A stretch of DNA of 64,000 nucleotides. Source: Drosophila miranda (lineage: Eukaryota; Arthropoda; Insecta; Diptera; Drosophilidae). Position numbers and translations under genes: made by a program. Within the stretch, counting starts at the first letter, position 1. The number at the start of each line of letters is the position of its first letter. The notes below the pieces were generated by a model. It made no database searches. It was not told where the DNA came from and worked only from the letters and a program-made list of their open reading frames with translations. This document shows positions 1-12,766 of this stretch, one piece after another. Where the stretch lies: assembly GCF_003369915.1 (NCBI RefSeq), contig NW_022881614.1:18640336-18704335 (forward strand), read 5' to 3'.

Positions 1-75
1 TTTGTTTTCTCATTTTTATTTAAATACTTTTTCACGGATGCAGAGGTACAGAGAAGAACACGAACGATAGGCAGG

Positions 76-83
76 CTATCGAT
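76..83. promoter_or_regulatory. DRE-like box upstream of the ZAD gene
   Basis: The sequence contains TATCGATT, one base from the DREF-binding DRE consensus TATCGATA, about 105 bp before the ATG at 188. DRE boxes are common in promoters of widely expressed Drosophila genes. Further CTATCG repeats lie at about 103-115. No TATA box is evident. The role is inferred from motif and position only. Confidence 0.4.
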
Positions 84-187
84 TTTTTTGTTAGAGACTC
101 CCATCGCTATCGCATTGTAAATTTCTATTTTTTCTACAATAAAATTTAATAAATTTGATAATAGATGCTGTAATTTATAAATGCAAA

Positions 188-2219
188 ATGGATATCTGCC
201 GTTTGTGTTTGCGCGGAATCGGCGGAGCCCAGATGTGTCTACAGATCTTCGATGTGAATGCAACGGACAACAAAGTGGCCGAAGTGCTGCGCCAGCATTT
301 CTGGTTCGAGGTGAGAACCAAACTTCCTTTCCTATATTATACACACAATCATAGATACTACATCGAGAAACAAATGTGTATGGTTCTGGCCAGATTCTGC
401 CCAACGATGAGATATCAAAAATTATCTGCAATGTCTGCTGGACCCAGGTGTCCGAGTTTCACCAGTTTTATATTTCCATACAAGAGGCTCAAGTGATTTA
501 TGCTACCACCTCGAAGTTCAAGCAGGATCCCGAGGCGGTGAACACATCCTGGCTGGAGGAAGTACTCATGCCAGCCGATGTGCTGGCAGTGGACAATGAT
601 GTCAGTGCTCAGGTAAATGTGAATCCCCTGGATGAGCTAGAACTAGGCCAGACTCTGTCGCCGGAATCTCCAGTCGACAGTAAGCTGGACATCAAAACTG
701 AGCGGCAATCCCCAGATCTGGAATTTGGCCTTGAAGAACCCAACAACGATGATGGCGAAGACGACGACGAAGAGGACGATGATGATGATGATGATGGCGA
801 TGTTGACTATGAAGATGAGGAAGACGATTTAATTATTACGAGAAGTGGCCGCAAACGGAAGGCGAGGGAAGGAGTCGCCAAGCCAGCCAAGACGAAAAAG
901 ATTGGACAGACGGGAAACAAGAGCAAAGCTAAAATTAAGAAGCATAAACCAGTGAAAAGAGTATTTAAGATGGAACGCTTGCCGCCGTTTTGCAAGGAAG
1001 ATGAAGAACTCATAAAACGATACATTGTGATGGGCTGTGAGCTGTGCATATTTTTGGCTGAAGACTTCGACGGTATTCGGGATCACTTCAAGGAGAAGCA
1101 TCCAGACGAACGGCCCTACATCAAATGTTGCGGCCGGAAGCTAAATAAGCGCTGTCTCATCCAAGAGCACGCAAGAAGGCATGAGAATCCGGAGTATATT
1201 AAGTGACTGCTGGGATTTCGATTTCTTATCCGTAGACAGTTTTAATTGGCTCGGTTCTCATTCCGTAGGTGCAAGGACTGTGGCAAGGTGTTCGCCAACT
1301 CCAGCGTTTTGCGCGCCCATTGGCTGGTTCACCATGTTCCCGATGAGGAATGCGACTTCCAGTGCGAGGACTGCGGAAAGCGCTTCTCCCGCCGTAATCT
1401 CCTTGAGCTGCATAAGGGCTCCCACGTGCCAGTAAACGAGAGAAAGTTCATTTGTCCCGAGTGCCCCAAGCACAATGCGTGAGTATCTGTTTACTTTGGA
1501 TGCATTTACGAAGAAACCCATAAAGCATACGCTCCACTCCACAGCTTCGCAACGGAATACCATATGCAGGTGCACATCAGCATGCAGCATCGCAAAGCGG
1601 CGAATGTGTGCCATGTGTGCGGCAAGAGTATTAAGGATAAGGCCGTCTTTGAAAAACATGTTCGCCTGCATTTTGAGGAGAGTGGGCCACGCATCAAATG
1701 CCCGCGACCAGACTGCGAGAGTTGGCTGAAAGATGAGGATAACCTCAAGCAGCATTTGAGGCGCCACAACGACGAAGGCAAGCTTTTCATTTGCTCGGAG
1801 TGTGGCAAGAGCTGCAAGAACTCTCGTGCGCTGATCGGCCACAAGCGATACTCCCACTCGAATGTTATTTACACCTGCGAACATTGCGGCAAAACGTTCA
1901 AGAAAGATATAAGCCTAAAAGTGAGAACACAATGCGTAAAATGGCTGTTACTTTTTCTATCATTTGCACCACTTTTCAGGAGCACATGGCCCAGCACACT
2001 GGTGAACCTCTGTACAAGTGTCCCTTTTGCCCGCGCACCTTCAATTCGAATGCCAACATGCATTCGCATAAGAAGAAAATGCATCCAGTCGAGTGGGACA
2101 TTTGGCGGAAAACGAAGACGGGAAGTTCCCAGAAGATTCTGCCAAGTGCACAAGTGGCCCAGATGTTCAGAGACGATACCGATGCCGCAGCTATTCCCAA
2201 TGACTACACTACAGCTTAG
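188..2219 (+). CDS. ZAD-C2H2 zinc-finger transcription factor, five exons, intact
   Basis: Exons are 188-310, 394-1202, 1269-1478, 1545-1920 and 1980-2219; all four introns are GT-AG, 59-83 bp, and the reading frame stays open for about 585 residues. The N-terminus is a ZAD domain: the first cysteine pair (CRLC) is in exon 1 and the second (CNVC) in exon 2. ZAD is an arthropod dimerisation module found on C2H2 factors. An acidic Asp/Glu-rich stretch (near residues 150-180) and a basic linker follow. About nine C2H2 fingers fill the C-terminal half, among them CKDCGK, CEDCGK, CHVCGK, CSECGK, CEHCGK and CPFCPR types. It should act in the nucleus as a sequence-specific DNA-binding protein. ZAD genes form a large fast-evolving family, so I do not name the orthologue. 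The ATG was chosen because it directly precedes the ZAD cysteines. Confidence 0.88.
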
Positions 2220-2650
2220 GTTTAGAATTGCTTAAGGATCAAGTTACAACAGAAATAACCTTGGGTTTTGATTTATCTTTGTTTAAAAACCAATTATACG
2301 TAACCAAATTGCGAGCAACTAGTGTCCTGGACAGAGGCAAGGAACGATTAACCCACTGTCGACCAGTATGTATAAAAATGCAATCTATGAAAATTATGAA
2401 TCTTGAAGAATTTTAGCGCATGACAGGTGAAAGATAGGCTGGATAGATCTACTAGAGGAAATATTATCAGCATTATTTACCGTCTAACTCAAGCTGTTCA
2501 AATAGAGGGGCTTAAGTGGGCTAAGTTTGTTTTGTCATAAGTAAATTTACGGTATATTTAGAAAATGAGACGGTATGTATATTTTATCAAGAAGTAACAA
2601 CATAGCAGCTTGCTTGCGTGGAACAGAAACAAATATTATATCTCTGCAAA
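2220..2650. other. Intergenic: ZAD gene 3' end and CDK5RAP3 upstream region
   Basis: No coding potential is seen. The stretch is AT-rich, begins directly after the ZAD stop codon and ends at the proposed start of the CDK5RAP3 gene on the same strand. I found no TATA box, and no clear polyadenylation signal that I would call with confidence. Confidence 0.5.
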
Positions 2651-5024
2651 ATGAATGTAAGTGTGTTTCGTTTTAGCCATATCATGCTCTCAAATGTGTT
2701 AAATTTTCGGTTTTCGAAAAAAAGGAGTCTGAGATTCCCATTGACATCCATACTCTGAAGTTGCAAGACTGGCTGATCAGCCGCAGGATTGTGCCCAAAA
2801 ATATTCAACAGGAGATCAAGGAAATTCACACCAAGATCAGCAATGCCCTCCAGGACATGCCGTCTAATGAACAGCTCATTAAATTATTGTCGAAAGCAAG
2901 TGAGTAGCTTGTGCTCTGTTTTTATTTTTTATCAGTTTATTAAATTTAAAGAAGGCTAGAGATCCCCTCCTTAGACCTTAATTTCTCTCAATTTCTACAT
3001 GACCTACTGTGCGGGTACCTCTTGATATTGAAGCCTGAAGATAGTGGCGTACATCACGTTGCATAGGGTTGGCGCAAGGACTGAGCCTTGGGGAACGCCT
3101 CATGTCACCTGCTTCTCCACGGTGCCGTTGTCGGTGTGGTATAGCAGCATGCAGTCTCTGAAGTAGACCTCGATGATGGCTATTAGATAGTCTGCGATTC
3201 CTAACCGAGTTAGGGCCCTGAGAATGACGTGGAACGTCGAAGGTGTCGAAGGTCAACGTCGCCCAATCGAAGGTGTTCTTTATGTCAAGTGTCAACTCGA
3301 GACAGTACTGCCTTCGTCCTCCAAGCTACTTGGTTCCTTCTATAGCTTTAACAGCGATATACCCTATTATTCCGTCGTCGATCTTGCCTTCCTATAGCCG
3401 AACTGCATTGAAAACAGGTCACCTGCATCTAGAACTGCCTTTTGGAGTTTCCTGCAAGTGCATCAGGCAGATGAGGGTTGTCGCGTATTTTTTTACCACC
3501 ACCTTGTAGGCAAGGCCATGTGCTCTGGTGTCTTCATCCATCAAATTCGTTGCAGATATCAACTATTACCATGTGAAAGAGATAATTGAAATCCTCAAGC
3601 AAACGGAGAAGGATACGAAAAGCGTATTTGGCACCTACGGCAGTCAGCGTATGAAGGATTGGCAGGAGATATGCCGCCTGTACGAAAAGAACGCTACATA
3701 TCTGGGCGAAACGGCTCAGATATTTGTGCGAAATGTGAACTTTGAGATACCTGGGGTGCGAAAGCAAATGGCAAAACTGGAACAACTTACCGATGAGAGC
3801 CTTAAAAGAGCCCAAGACATGCACAAGCCGTAAGGTCAGCTACTGGCCGAACATGCCGCCTTGCTGGAACAGCTGGGGGTCAAAGGAGACAATCTACATG
3901 CGGAGTTTATCGAGGTTCTTGCCGGCCTGCCAGACCTCTACACTAAGTCCCTACAGGATATTGGCAAGATTCAGAACGGCATCGACATGTATGCCGAGAT
4001 CAGTGGGCACAAGCAGTCGCTACCCATTCTTCGGCATCTGGTCGAGTTTGGAAACACCACAGTGTATCAGTACATTCACAAAGAAGCACCCCTGGCCGTT
4101 GAAGAGCCTCCCATAAGCCTAGACCTCAGTGAAGGCATCGCCTCCAAGGATGGAGAGGGGGATAACGCTGTTACCGAAATTGACTTTTGAACGGATGACA
4201 ATGGCGGAACATCCTCCACCGTTTCGGCGGAAATCATTGACTACGGTGACTTTGGTGGTGTAGATCTTCCGGAGACCGATGGCGGTAACATCGATTGGGG
4301 CATCGAGAGGGCCCCAGCATCGGATGCTGTTGAAATCAACTTTGACACTCCTGTCGAGGAGTATGGGATCGTGGTGGAGGGCACTGGCATGGATGGTGGC
4401 ACTGCCAAGGGTATGCTGATAGCTGATATGGGTTTCTCATCTCTCCACCAGCTGCTAATCCATTCCAAATCCATTGCAGGTGACCAAGCCTACACACTCC
4501 TAGACTCGCCCAACTATCGGGATCGTTTTCTGGACGAGCTCTTCGAGCTGGAATCGTTCCTGCGCCTGCGCCTCTATGAGCTTAATCAGTTGAAGTCCTC
4601 GAGCAACATTATGTACTCGCTTATGGACAGCATTGCCACACACGATGGTGATAGCATAAAGAAGATTCTCGGTTACATCGAGAAAATCATCCAGCAGACC
4701 TCCGATGAGCAAACGCGCCATCTATTCCAGCTAAAGCATTCGTCAAAGTACGCGAATCTACTTGCCACCAAGCTCCAGCAGATGACCAAGGCCGTGGAGA
4801 AGCTCCGATCCACGCGCGAGGGGCTCAAGCAGCGTGCCGTCGAGCTGTGGGAGCAGCAGCTGCAGCTTAATCCCGTCCTCGAGGAAGTGATTGCCCAAAC
4901 GCGTACTCTACAGACACACATCGAGAAGGATATTTCGAAGCGTTATAAGAATCGTATGGTTAATCTAATGGGAGGCGCTAACAAAACTACGGGCAGATCT
5001 TGGGAATTGTTAAATGGTTATTAA
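2651..5024 (+). pseudogene. Cdk5rap3: CDK5RAP3 orthologue with two in-frame stop codons
   Basis: CDK5RAP3 (C53/LZAP) is a conserved adaptor of the UFL1 UFMylation complex that also acts in ER-phagy and cell-cycle control. Proposed exons are 2651-2656 (ATG AAT), 2725-2899, 3556-4410 and 4480-5024, all joined by GT-AG introns in phase. Diagnostic segments are IPIDIHTLKLQDWLISRR near the N-terminus, SQRMKDWQEI, repeated IDYGDFGG / IDWGIE motifs in the acidic middle, and ISKRYKNRMVNLMG at the C-terminus. The large exon carries TAA at 3831-3833 and TGA at 4188-4190, with the same frame continuing in family-like sequence on both sides, so a shift or missed intron does not explain them. The intron at 2900-3555 is enlarged by an R1-like fragment. 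The rest of the frame is well conserved, so inactivation looks recent. Alternatives are readthrough or sequence error. Confidence 0.85.
2985..3530 (-). mobile_element. Degenerate R1-like non-LTR reverse transcriptase fragment
   Basis: On the minus strand one frame reads LTLDIKNTF (RT motif A region) and another reads GVPQGSVLAPTLCN (motif B). Stops and frame changes separate them. The same motifs occur in the better preserved R1-like LINE at 25455-26908, but the two differ at many positions, so this is an older or different family member. It lies wholly within the second intron of the CDK5RAP3 gene, in antisense orientation. No poly(A) tail or TSD is clear. Confidence 0.75.
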
Positions 5025-6627
5025 AATAAATATACATCGAATGTTGGGCAGAACAAAAACAAACACAAGTGCGTTTTATTTCATTTTTTAAAAGAAGTTT
5101 ATTCACTTTTATTTTGCTATTTTTATTAAATATACAAATTGTATTTATATCGTGTTCTTTATTCTTTTAATTGCCAGTTGTTTTTTTTTTTTTTTTGTAT
5201 ACAGAATACAAATCTAATTTTAGTGAAGTTTTGCTGTTGGTTGCTGTTTGTATTAATTGTTTGCTGTGGCTGTTGCATAAAAGTATCCTTAAACATTTAA
5301 CGTTTCGTTTTAAACTTTCACTTAATGGTACAATTCTTATGTTGCTGGATCTGATGGATAATATGTAAAACAAGAACAACGCTATCCTGATTAACTTAAA
5401 TGTTTGGGGGCCTGCCTGTCTTGACTCTAAGGAAATTCTCGAAAATAACTTAATTTGGAGTGGCGTAGAGTGGATTGGTGTGGACTGGAGTGGAGGGAGG
5501 GAAATGCTATGGGGTATACATAATACATAGCTCTAGTCATACAAAGGCTTTACAAGTGTAATCGTAATCAATTCATTAACTAAATAGAAAATAACAAGTA
5601 CTATCGAGAGTACAATTAATTATACGGGAAGGGGGTGGTGGGGCCTCATGATATGGTTACAACTTTGTGTGGCGTTTGGCCCGCGCTATGAGCGTCATTT
5701 CTACTAATGTTGTGGTTTTCGTGATGCATGACCCAGCGACCCGACGAACCGACCCAAGCTCAAATAAATCTCATCTACAATATATAGGGGGGTCTTTCTG
5801 TGTGTCTCCGGATTACATATGTAGATATCGTACGAGTATGTGTATCGTATCGTAGTGTAGTGTATGCATGGATATAATGTTTGGATTGTTTTGATTATAC
5901 ATCAACGTACGTATTTGTGTGTATGTGGGTGTCTGTGTTGCATGCAACATGCAACTGTATGATGCATTCATAACTCGTATGGTAAATGTTAAATAAGCAT
6001 AAAATTTGTTCGAAAGTTGCTCGTGGTCTGCCGTTATTGTTAGTAGTTTACTTAGACATTAGTGTTTATATGTTTCATATAATTTATATATGTATACGTA
6101 GTTATTATTTATAGCTTTTTTTATTAAATTTTTCGCGTTTCTTTCGCTTAGGTTCTACTATTTATATGCCTGTAGATATACTATATATATATGCATATCC
6201 GTATATATACTCTTACTTTTGTTTGTTTATGTACTTGTAAATGATTACATTTATACACGTATCATAGCGCCGGTCGGATTAGAATTCTGAGCACTTGTCG
6301 CTCTAATCTGTATTGTATTGCTCTAGATTCCAAAAATCATGTGGATTATCTACAACTCTCTCTCAATCGCATCGCAAGTATTCGCGTCCATAATTTCACA
6401 TTCACCTACTATCTAAGCGAACTTGATCCGCTTTCGTGTTCTGTCCTGTTTTCTAATGTCTCTTGGTTTCCTCAATGAAAATCATCGCCTCTCTTGGCTG
6501 GTTCCTCCGTCCACCAGCGATGTTGATGGTGATTACTCGGCTGCTGCTGCTGCTGTTCCTGAGCTAGAGCTGGGTCTGGATCTGGAGCTGGAGCTTGCTG
6601 CTGATGCGGATGCGAATGCTTCGCCTG
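5025..6627 (-). other. Probable long 3' UTR of the glutamine-rich zinc-finger gene
   Basis: No coding frame is supported here. CDK5RAP3 (+) ends at 5024, followed at once by an AATAAA. On the minus strand the region directly follows the stop codon of the zinc-finger gene, and several AATAAA signals (TTTATT on the plus strand) lie between about 5095 and 5130, which would give a 3' UTR of about 1.5 kb. It holds poly(T) at 5179-5194 and TA/TATG-rich simple sequence. The two genes are convergent and their 3' ends may nearly touch. Confidence 0.5.
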
Positions 6628-9600
6628 TCAATCATTTTTCACTGGATAGTAGATTAGATCTGACTGCTGTCCGTGAGGGGGCATTTGCTGCATCATTCCG
6701 CCCATCATCGGAGGCAGGACGGCCTTTGACTCGTCACCTAGCATAGAGTAGCCTACGCCCACCCCGACTCCTGTTCGCTCGTAAACGTTGCCATGCGTTG
6801 CCGCCAGGGGCAGTAAGTGGGGGTGCAACGGCGGCTGTTGTTGTGCCTGCTGGCCATGCAAATGATAGGGCGGAAAGTTGTTTTGTTTTTGCTGCTCACT
6901 GACCAACTGGTCGCTCATGTGCTGCTCATAGGCTCCCCCATACACGGCGCCACTTCTCATCAAGGCTCTTGGATAGCCTCCTGCACTGTGATGTTGCTGT
7001 TGCGCTGCTTGCTGCTGCTGGGCCGTCGGCTGCTGCTGATGCTGGATCAAGTCGAAGTTGTACTCCATTGTCGCGGGATTGTCAATGAGATTCGTGAGTA
7101 TGCTGCCGATGTTGTTGTAATTGTGGGGATCTCCCGGATTGGACTGTCCCTGCGGTTGTTGCTGTTGAGGCTGCTGCTGCTGCTGAGGGCTCTGACTGAA
7201 ACCTGGCGCTGGCCACATATGCTGGAAGCTCATCATATCACTATCTAGAGCTGGATCTTGTTGGGGCTGCTGTTGTGGTTGTGGTTGTGGCGGGGGCTGC
7301 AGCTGCTGCTGCGGTTTGCTCACAGTTTGTGACGGCTGCTGTTGGGCAGGCGGCACATTCATTGGAAGCCCTAGAAACTCGGTCGAGTCTACAATATAGA
7401 ATTTGTTATCCTTCAACTCCTGCTGGTTGTTAGGCGGATTACCAAAGTTCATGTTGCCCCAAGAATCTGCGGTCTGTTGTTGCAGGAATTGTTCTTGCTG
7501 CTGCTGTTGTTGTTGTTGTTGTTGTTGTACTGGCGGAGGTTGCGGCGACTGCAGTCTCGCATGCTGCGGGGAATGCGACGGCTGCTGGTGCTGCTGTTGC
7601 AGCTGCTGCGTTGAGGGATGGTGGTGCAATGGCGAGCGCTGGCTATGACGGTGTTGCTGCTGCATCATCAGCTGGTGCTGGTGGTGCATTGGCGGCATAT
7701 GGTGAGGGGAATTAAAGTGCTGCGGTTGCTGCTGCTGCTGGACCTGCGACGAATGTGGAGGATGTGCAGGATGAGGACTCTGAGGTGTGTGACTCCTCAG
7801 GTGCTGCTGCTGTTGCTGCTGATATTGACTGATCAGCTGGTGTTGCTGATAGCTTCCGGCCGCTTGGCCAGCCTCAAAGTGGAACTGCCCCTCCTGCCCG
7901 AAGCTATTCATTCGCTGCAGGTGCAGATCAGCCGGGCTGGCACGCAGCTGTTGCTGCTGCTGCTGTTGTTGTGTTGGAGGTGGCGTTGGAAGTTGCTGAT
8001 GCAAAGCATTTGGTGGTGGTGGTGGTGGTGGTGGCTGCTGCTGTTGCGGCGGCGGTGCTTGTTGGCTTGGCGGCAGTTTCTCAGCATTAAAGCTCTGATT
8101 GTAGATGGAATTCTGCTGAGATTCACTCGTAGAAACCGAGTGCTGCGACGTAGAGGCCGTCGAGGACTGCGAGCTGTTGCTGCTGACCATCGCCGCATTG
8201 AATTGATCCTGCTGCAGACATCCTGGGGTCGTTGAGACTGGGGGTGGTGGCGTGGGCGTTGCTGCAGCTCCCTTCTGCTGTTGCTGTAAGGAAGCCCCTG
8301 CTGCGCCTGCTGCTCCCTGTGACTTTGCCTTTCCGGCCGTTGACTTTTTGCTGGCTTTCACAGGCGGCGGACCTGGCATATCCGGCAGAGTAGCCATTTC
8401 AGCTGGCGAAAAGAAGGAAGGAAGGAAGCAAGGAAAGCAGTTAGAACAGAACCCGTCGAGGCGAAACAGATGCATTACCTTCTTCGTTAGCTTTCGGGAA
8501 GCGCTGTTTTCCCTTCTTAGGCGGCGGCGTTTGATTTCCATGCATTGTCTGCTTGTGACGCACCAAATGCGTCTTCCATTTGAAGGTCTGCGAAGGGTTA
8601 GAGATTAAAAAAAGCTTCAGAAGGATCCTTGGACGTAGAACCCACCTGATCGCAGTAGTTACAGCAATGCGGTCGCTCCTCCGAGTGAGAGGGCAGATGC
8701 CTTTGCAGCGACTTGGCCGACCCGAAGCGCTTACCACACAGCGTACACTTGCACTCGGACACATCCACATGCGCGTTGCTGTAGTGCTCCTTGAGTGCGG
8801 GATATGTGTAGTAGGATGAGCCGCACATGTCGCACACATAAGTGCGTTTCACCTCGGTGTGCAGCTGCACGTGCCGCTCCAGGTTGGCCTTCAACGTGAA
8901 GCGATTATGGCAAATGTGGCACTCGAAGAAGTTGTCTCGCTTATGCACTCGTATTATGTGCTGGTAGAGGGCATTTTTTGATGTAAACTCCTCGCCGCAA
9001 ACCTCGCAGATGGCCCCGTCCGCCTTGTGGCCAGTCTCCTCGAAATGCTGCTGCAGCTTCTTCTGGGGAAACTTTAGCCCGCACTCGCCGCACGGAAAGG
9101 CTGCAACAAAAAACAGAATTTTAGATCAACAGTTTCACATATAGTTTCCATTCAATATAAGGCTGATTCCCATTTCAAGGGACGTGACTCCACTCCTCAG
9201 GAGAACTTGGTGAAATTTACATTCACGCCGACTCACTTTTGAAATCCTTCTTGCTGTGCGAATCGACATGGGCGTGAAACTGCTGCATTCGCGAGTAAGA
9301 TTCGCCGCAGGTCTCGCACACGAACGGAAACTCCTTTACGTGCATCGTCCGGTTGTGATGGATTCTTTCCTGAGAAACAAACAATACAAAAGTTATTAAT
9401 TGGTCAGCACAGAATCACAGAACCCCCGCCCCCCTCATTCATCCTTTATATTTATCTTGTTATATGGTTACCTCTAACGTGTTGCCATTGGGTTGGCCGC
9501 AATCGTGACAGAAGCCTGGATGCATTTTGTAGTGATCCAGCAGAGATTTCCGCTTGCGATAGGACTTCGGGCACAAGAGGCAATTGTAGATAGGCTTATC

Positions 9601-12068
9601 CTTTTTGCTACCGGGCGTGTGTCCCCCACTGCCGCTACTTCCGCTGCCATGCTGAGAAGGTGGCGCTTGCAGAGAGGTACTGCTGCTGCTGCCGCCATCG
9701 ATCAGCTGCTGCTTGGCCGCATCCAGTTCATCCAGCTCGGTGTCCAACTCGTCGTCATCCTCGTCGGGCGACAGATCATTGTCGTCTAGCTCTAGCGAGG
9801 AGTTCATCTGGCCACAGACATTGCTGGAAACCGGAGATTCGTCTCCCAGATTTGACAAGGCAACAAGTGCAGGCATCCGACGATTGTTCATCATCGAGAC
9901 GCCATGCTGTGGGAACTGTCCCTGCATCATTTGCTGCTGCTGGTGCTGCATGTTTACGTGCTGCTGCTGCATCATGCCACCCATCATGGAGAGGGGATTA
10001 TTGCTCGAGTTGTAGTGATTTGGATGCTGATGCAGCTGCTGAATCTCATTGGCGTGGGTCCCAGAGCTTCCTCCACCCGACATGATGATATGTCCCTGCT
10101 GACTGCTCCCCTTCAGGTCTCTGCTCTCCAAGGTCATGGTCATGGGCAGATGAAGCGATGGCTTGCCTGGTGCTATTTGCTCCTGTTCTGATCCCAAACT
10201 CTGTCCCTGCCCCTGCACGTTGAGGGATATTGGCTGGCAGTGGAGATTGCCATTATTGTTATTATTATTATTGTTGTTGTTGTTGTTGTTGTTTTTGTTG
10301 CTGTTGATGCTATTGCTTGACGTAAGGCCGTTGATCACAAGATTTGCACTGCTGCTGCTACTTCTGCAAGAAAGGGACATATTAGCAAGTATTCTGGGAA
10401 GCAGGCTGCAGCTCTACTCACAGGTGATGCGAATGATGACTATTGTTCTCCAGGACAACCCCGCTTACTTCGCTTCCATTCCCATTACCATTCCCACTCC
10501 CACTGCTGCTGCTGTTGCTACTGTGGCCGCTCGCACTGTTTACGCTGCACAGGGCACTACCGGCGCCAGCGAGCATGTCATCTATCTCCGGCTCCATTTC
10601 CAGACCATCGATAAGACGTCCTGCGCCTACACCGTCGTCAATGAACTCTTCAAACTTCATAATCTCTTGAGCTGCCGACGACAGCTGTGATTCCGTTTCC
10701 GATTCCAGCTCCGAGTCGCCAAAAGAGATGGCAGGCAGCTGTGGGGGCAGCTCTTGCTCCTGCTCCTGCTCACGCTCCGACTCCTGCTCCTGCTCCCGAT
10801 TCTGTTGCTCCCGATTCTCATCGTCGTGCAGCTCCTGTTGCGCCTGAATCTCTTGCTGCTGTTTTTTGATCTCCTGCTGCTGAATCTCATTCTGCTTCAG
10901 TAGGCTGACCAGTTGTCGACGCTCCCGCTGTCTCCGCCACTCTTCCAATCGCTGGTCGCGGAAGTGCTTCAACACTCTCGTCGAAGGCGTGGTGCCCAGC
11001 AGCCGTCCATTCTCCACAAAGTTCTCATAGAACTGTTTGAGGAAGGGCTTGTGGTGCTGACTCAGCGCCAGGCGCAACAGAGTACGGAACTGAGCCTTGA
11101 AAGCCCGCTCACTGAACTCCCCGGTACTGTGGTGATATCGCAGCGTATATTGGCTGTCCTCGTGGAAGACGTAGCCCTCGCCTAGGCTGGATCTCTCCTC
11201 TTTCCTCCTCACACTCGACACTCCCACCCCCAGCGCCACAGCCACGTGCATGTTGTTGGTTCGCATTCGCTTGACCAGCTTACTGTCGCTGCTGTTGCCA
11301 TTGGGGCTGCTGCTGGCCGCATCCTCATCCAGGTGATCCTCCTCATCTTCCTCGGCGCCAAAAGTTGCCTCGTACTTCCGTTTGACCAGGAGTGAGCCAC
11401 CGCCTTGTATTAGATCCAAAGGATCACCAGGCCCAAGTGCATCCACATGGTTGCCAGCGTTGAATTGCAGGGAAGACGAATTCTCAGTGTCCGCATCATG
11501 GAGGAATTCCTCCTCCTCCTCGTCGTCGAGGCCCAGAAACTCCTCTTTGCAAAGGATTTTCTCGAAATTCTGGTTCAGATCTGTAGAACCGGCCTCCTCT
11601 TCCTCATCTTCTTCCACTTGATGCTCCCGTTTGATCTCTGCATCGGCCCCGGCCCCGGCGCCGTCGAAACCGCCACCGCTGTCCGGCTCCTGCTTCTCCT
11701 TTTTCACCTTGGTGGACAGCAGCAGCTGATGGAGCTGTTCGCTCTTCGCTAGCTCGTGGTGGGTGGCCAGCGCTCCGCCATTATCATTGGTTATGTGACT
11801 GAATAGATTCCTGACAACTTGGTCGCAGGCGTCCGGATATTTGCACTTGAGCGTCTGCAGCAAAAATTGTATAGCATCGCACCGCAATGCCGTATTGAGG
11901 CTGTCCAGTAGATTTAGTGACTGATCCACCTGGAAGAATCAAAGAATATTGGAGTTTTTAATATTTCGTAAAAGTATCATAGGAGAATCGTTTTCGCTCC
12001 ACTGTGCCTAACTTATTGCGATAGTAGAAATAAATTACCAACTTCCGTCCTGTGCCGCCCATTTTCAT
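6628..12068 (-). CDS. Large Gln/Asn-rich C2H2 zinc-finger protein, seven coding exons, intact
   Basis: Coding exons on the minus strand are 12068-12039, 11929-10422, 10363-9472, 9369-9237, 9100-8646, 8587-8479 and 8402-6628. All junctions are GT-AG and the frame stays open for about 1633 residues. The short first exon supplies the ATG (a second ATG two codons on is equally good) and splices to a second exon whose own first codon is GTG. In order there are an N-terminal helical region, Glu/Asp-rich tracts, a Gln/Glu coiled region, a run of 14 Asn, Met/Gln/His-rich low complexity, then about eight C2H2 fingers spread over exons 3-6 (CLLCPK, CETCGE, CGECGL, CEVCGE, CHICHN, CDMCGS, CTLCGK, CNYCDQ), and a ~590-residue C-terminal region dominated by polyglutamine. 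It is probably a nuclear transcriptional regulator. It may be the orthologue of D. melanogaster CG10543; that match is from memory and unverified. Confidence 0.87.
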
Positions 12069-12762
12069 GGAAAGCACAAAACTCGGGGGAGGAGATATAG
12101 GAGGGTGGTGAGGTGGTGTTGTAGAGTTGCCACATAAATTCAAAGTAGTTTTGTCCCAATTAGAACATAGCATCCATATTTGTTTTAATTAAACACACAC
12201 AAACCTACACTTGCCAAAATAACTGTGATCAAATACCATTAGAGATTATGATTTTCCAAACAATTTAATGCCATTAAAGCCACGAGAGGGAGAGTGGGGA
12301 GAAGTAGTAGCAGAGAGAGAGAAGCGCTCGCGTCATCAATGAAACGGTTAGACGCCGGCTGCGCTGTTCGCGCAAGCGATTAGTGCAAAGCAAACACACG
12401 ACCACAACGAAAACCAACGAAGATGGCAAAAATAAAGAAGCAAAAAACAGCAACAGCGAAGGTAGGGAGACAGAGAAATTAAAACAGCGAACAATTTGTG
12501 CTACTTTTCCCCCATTCCACAATGTTTCCACTATATATGCATGTGTATGTGTGCATTTATCTCTCTAAATGTATGTGTGGGTATGTATGTGTTTTTGCAG
12601 CGATTTGTAGTTGTTACAAGCACAATGTGGGGCTCTCTGCTCGCTACACGTTCCTCTCGCACTATCCATCCACCCACTGTATGAGAGAAGAAGAAAGAAA
12701 ACAATACAGAATAACGGAAAAGGGAGAATTGGTGGACAGGGCTAAAAGCAAACGACGACGGG
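12069..12762 (-). promoter_or_regulatory. 5' flank of the glutamine-rich zinc-finger gene
   Basis: No coding frame is supported. The stretch holds GA-rich sequence at 12285-12325 (GAGAG runs, potential GAGA-factor sites) and A-rich sequence near 12400-12480. It ends at the gypsy-like insertion, whose target duplication TACA is at 12763-12766. Any upstream promoter elements beyond that point now lie about 7.4 kb away, on the far side of the element. Confidence 0.45.
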
Positions 12763-12766
12763 TACA

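Noticed and set aside
155..187. Upstream in-frame extension before the ZAD gene ATG
   Set aside because: It adds residues before the ZAD cysteines without homology; the ATG at 188 directly precedes the domain.
6817..8235. Several plus-strand frames rich in Leu or Cys opposite the glutamine-rich gene
   Set aside because: They are antisense shadows of CAG/CAA repeats; the minus-strand gene has coherent zinc fingers and splice sites.
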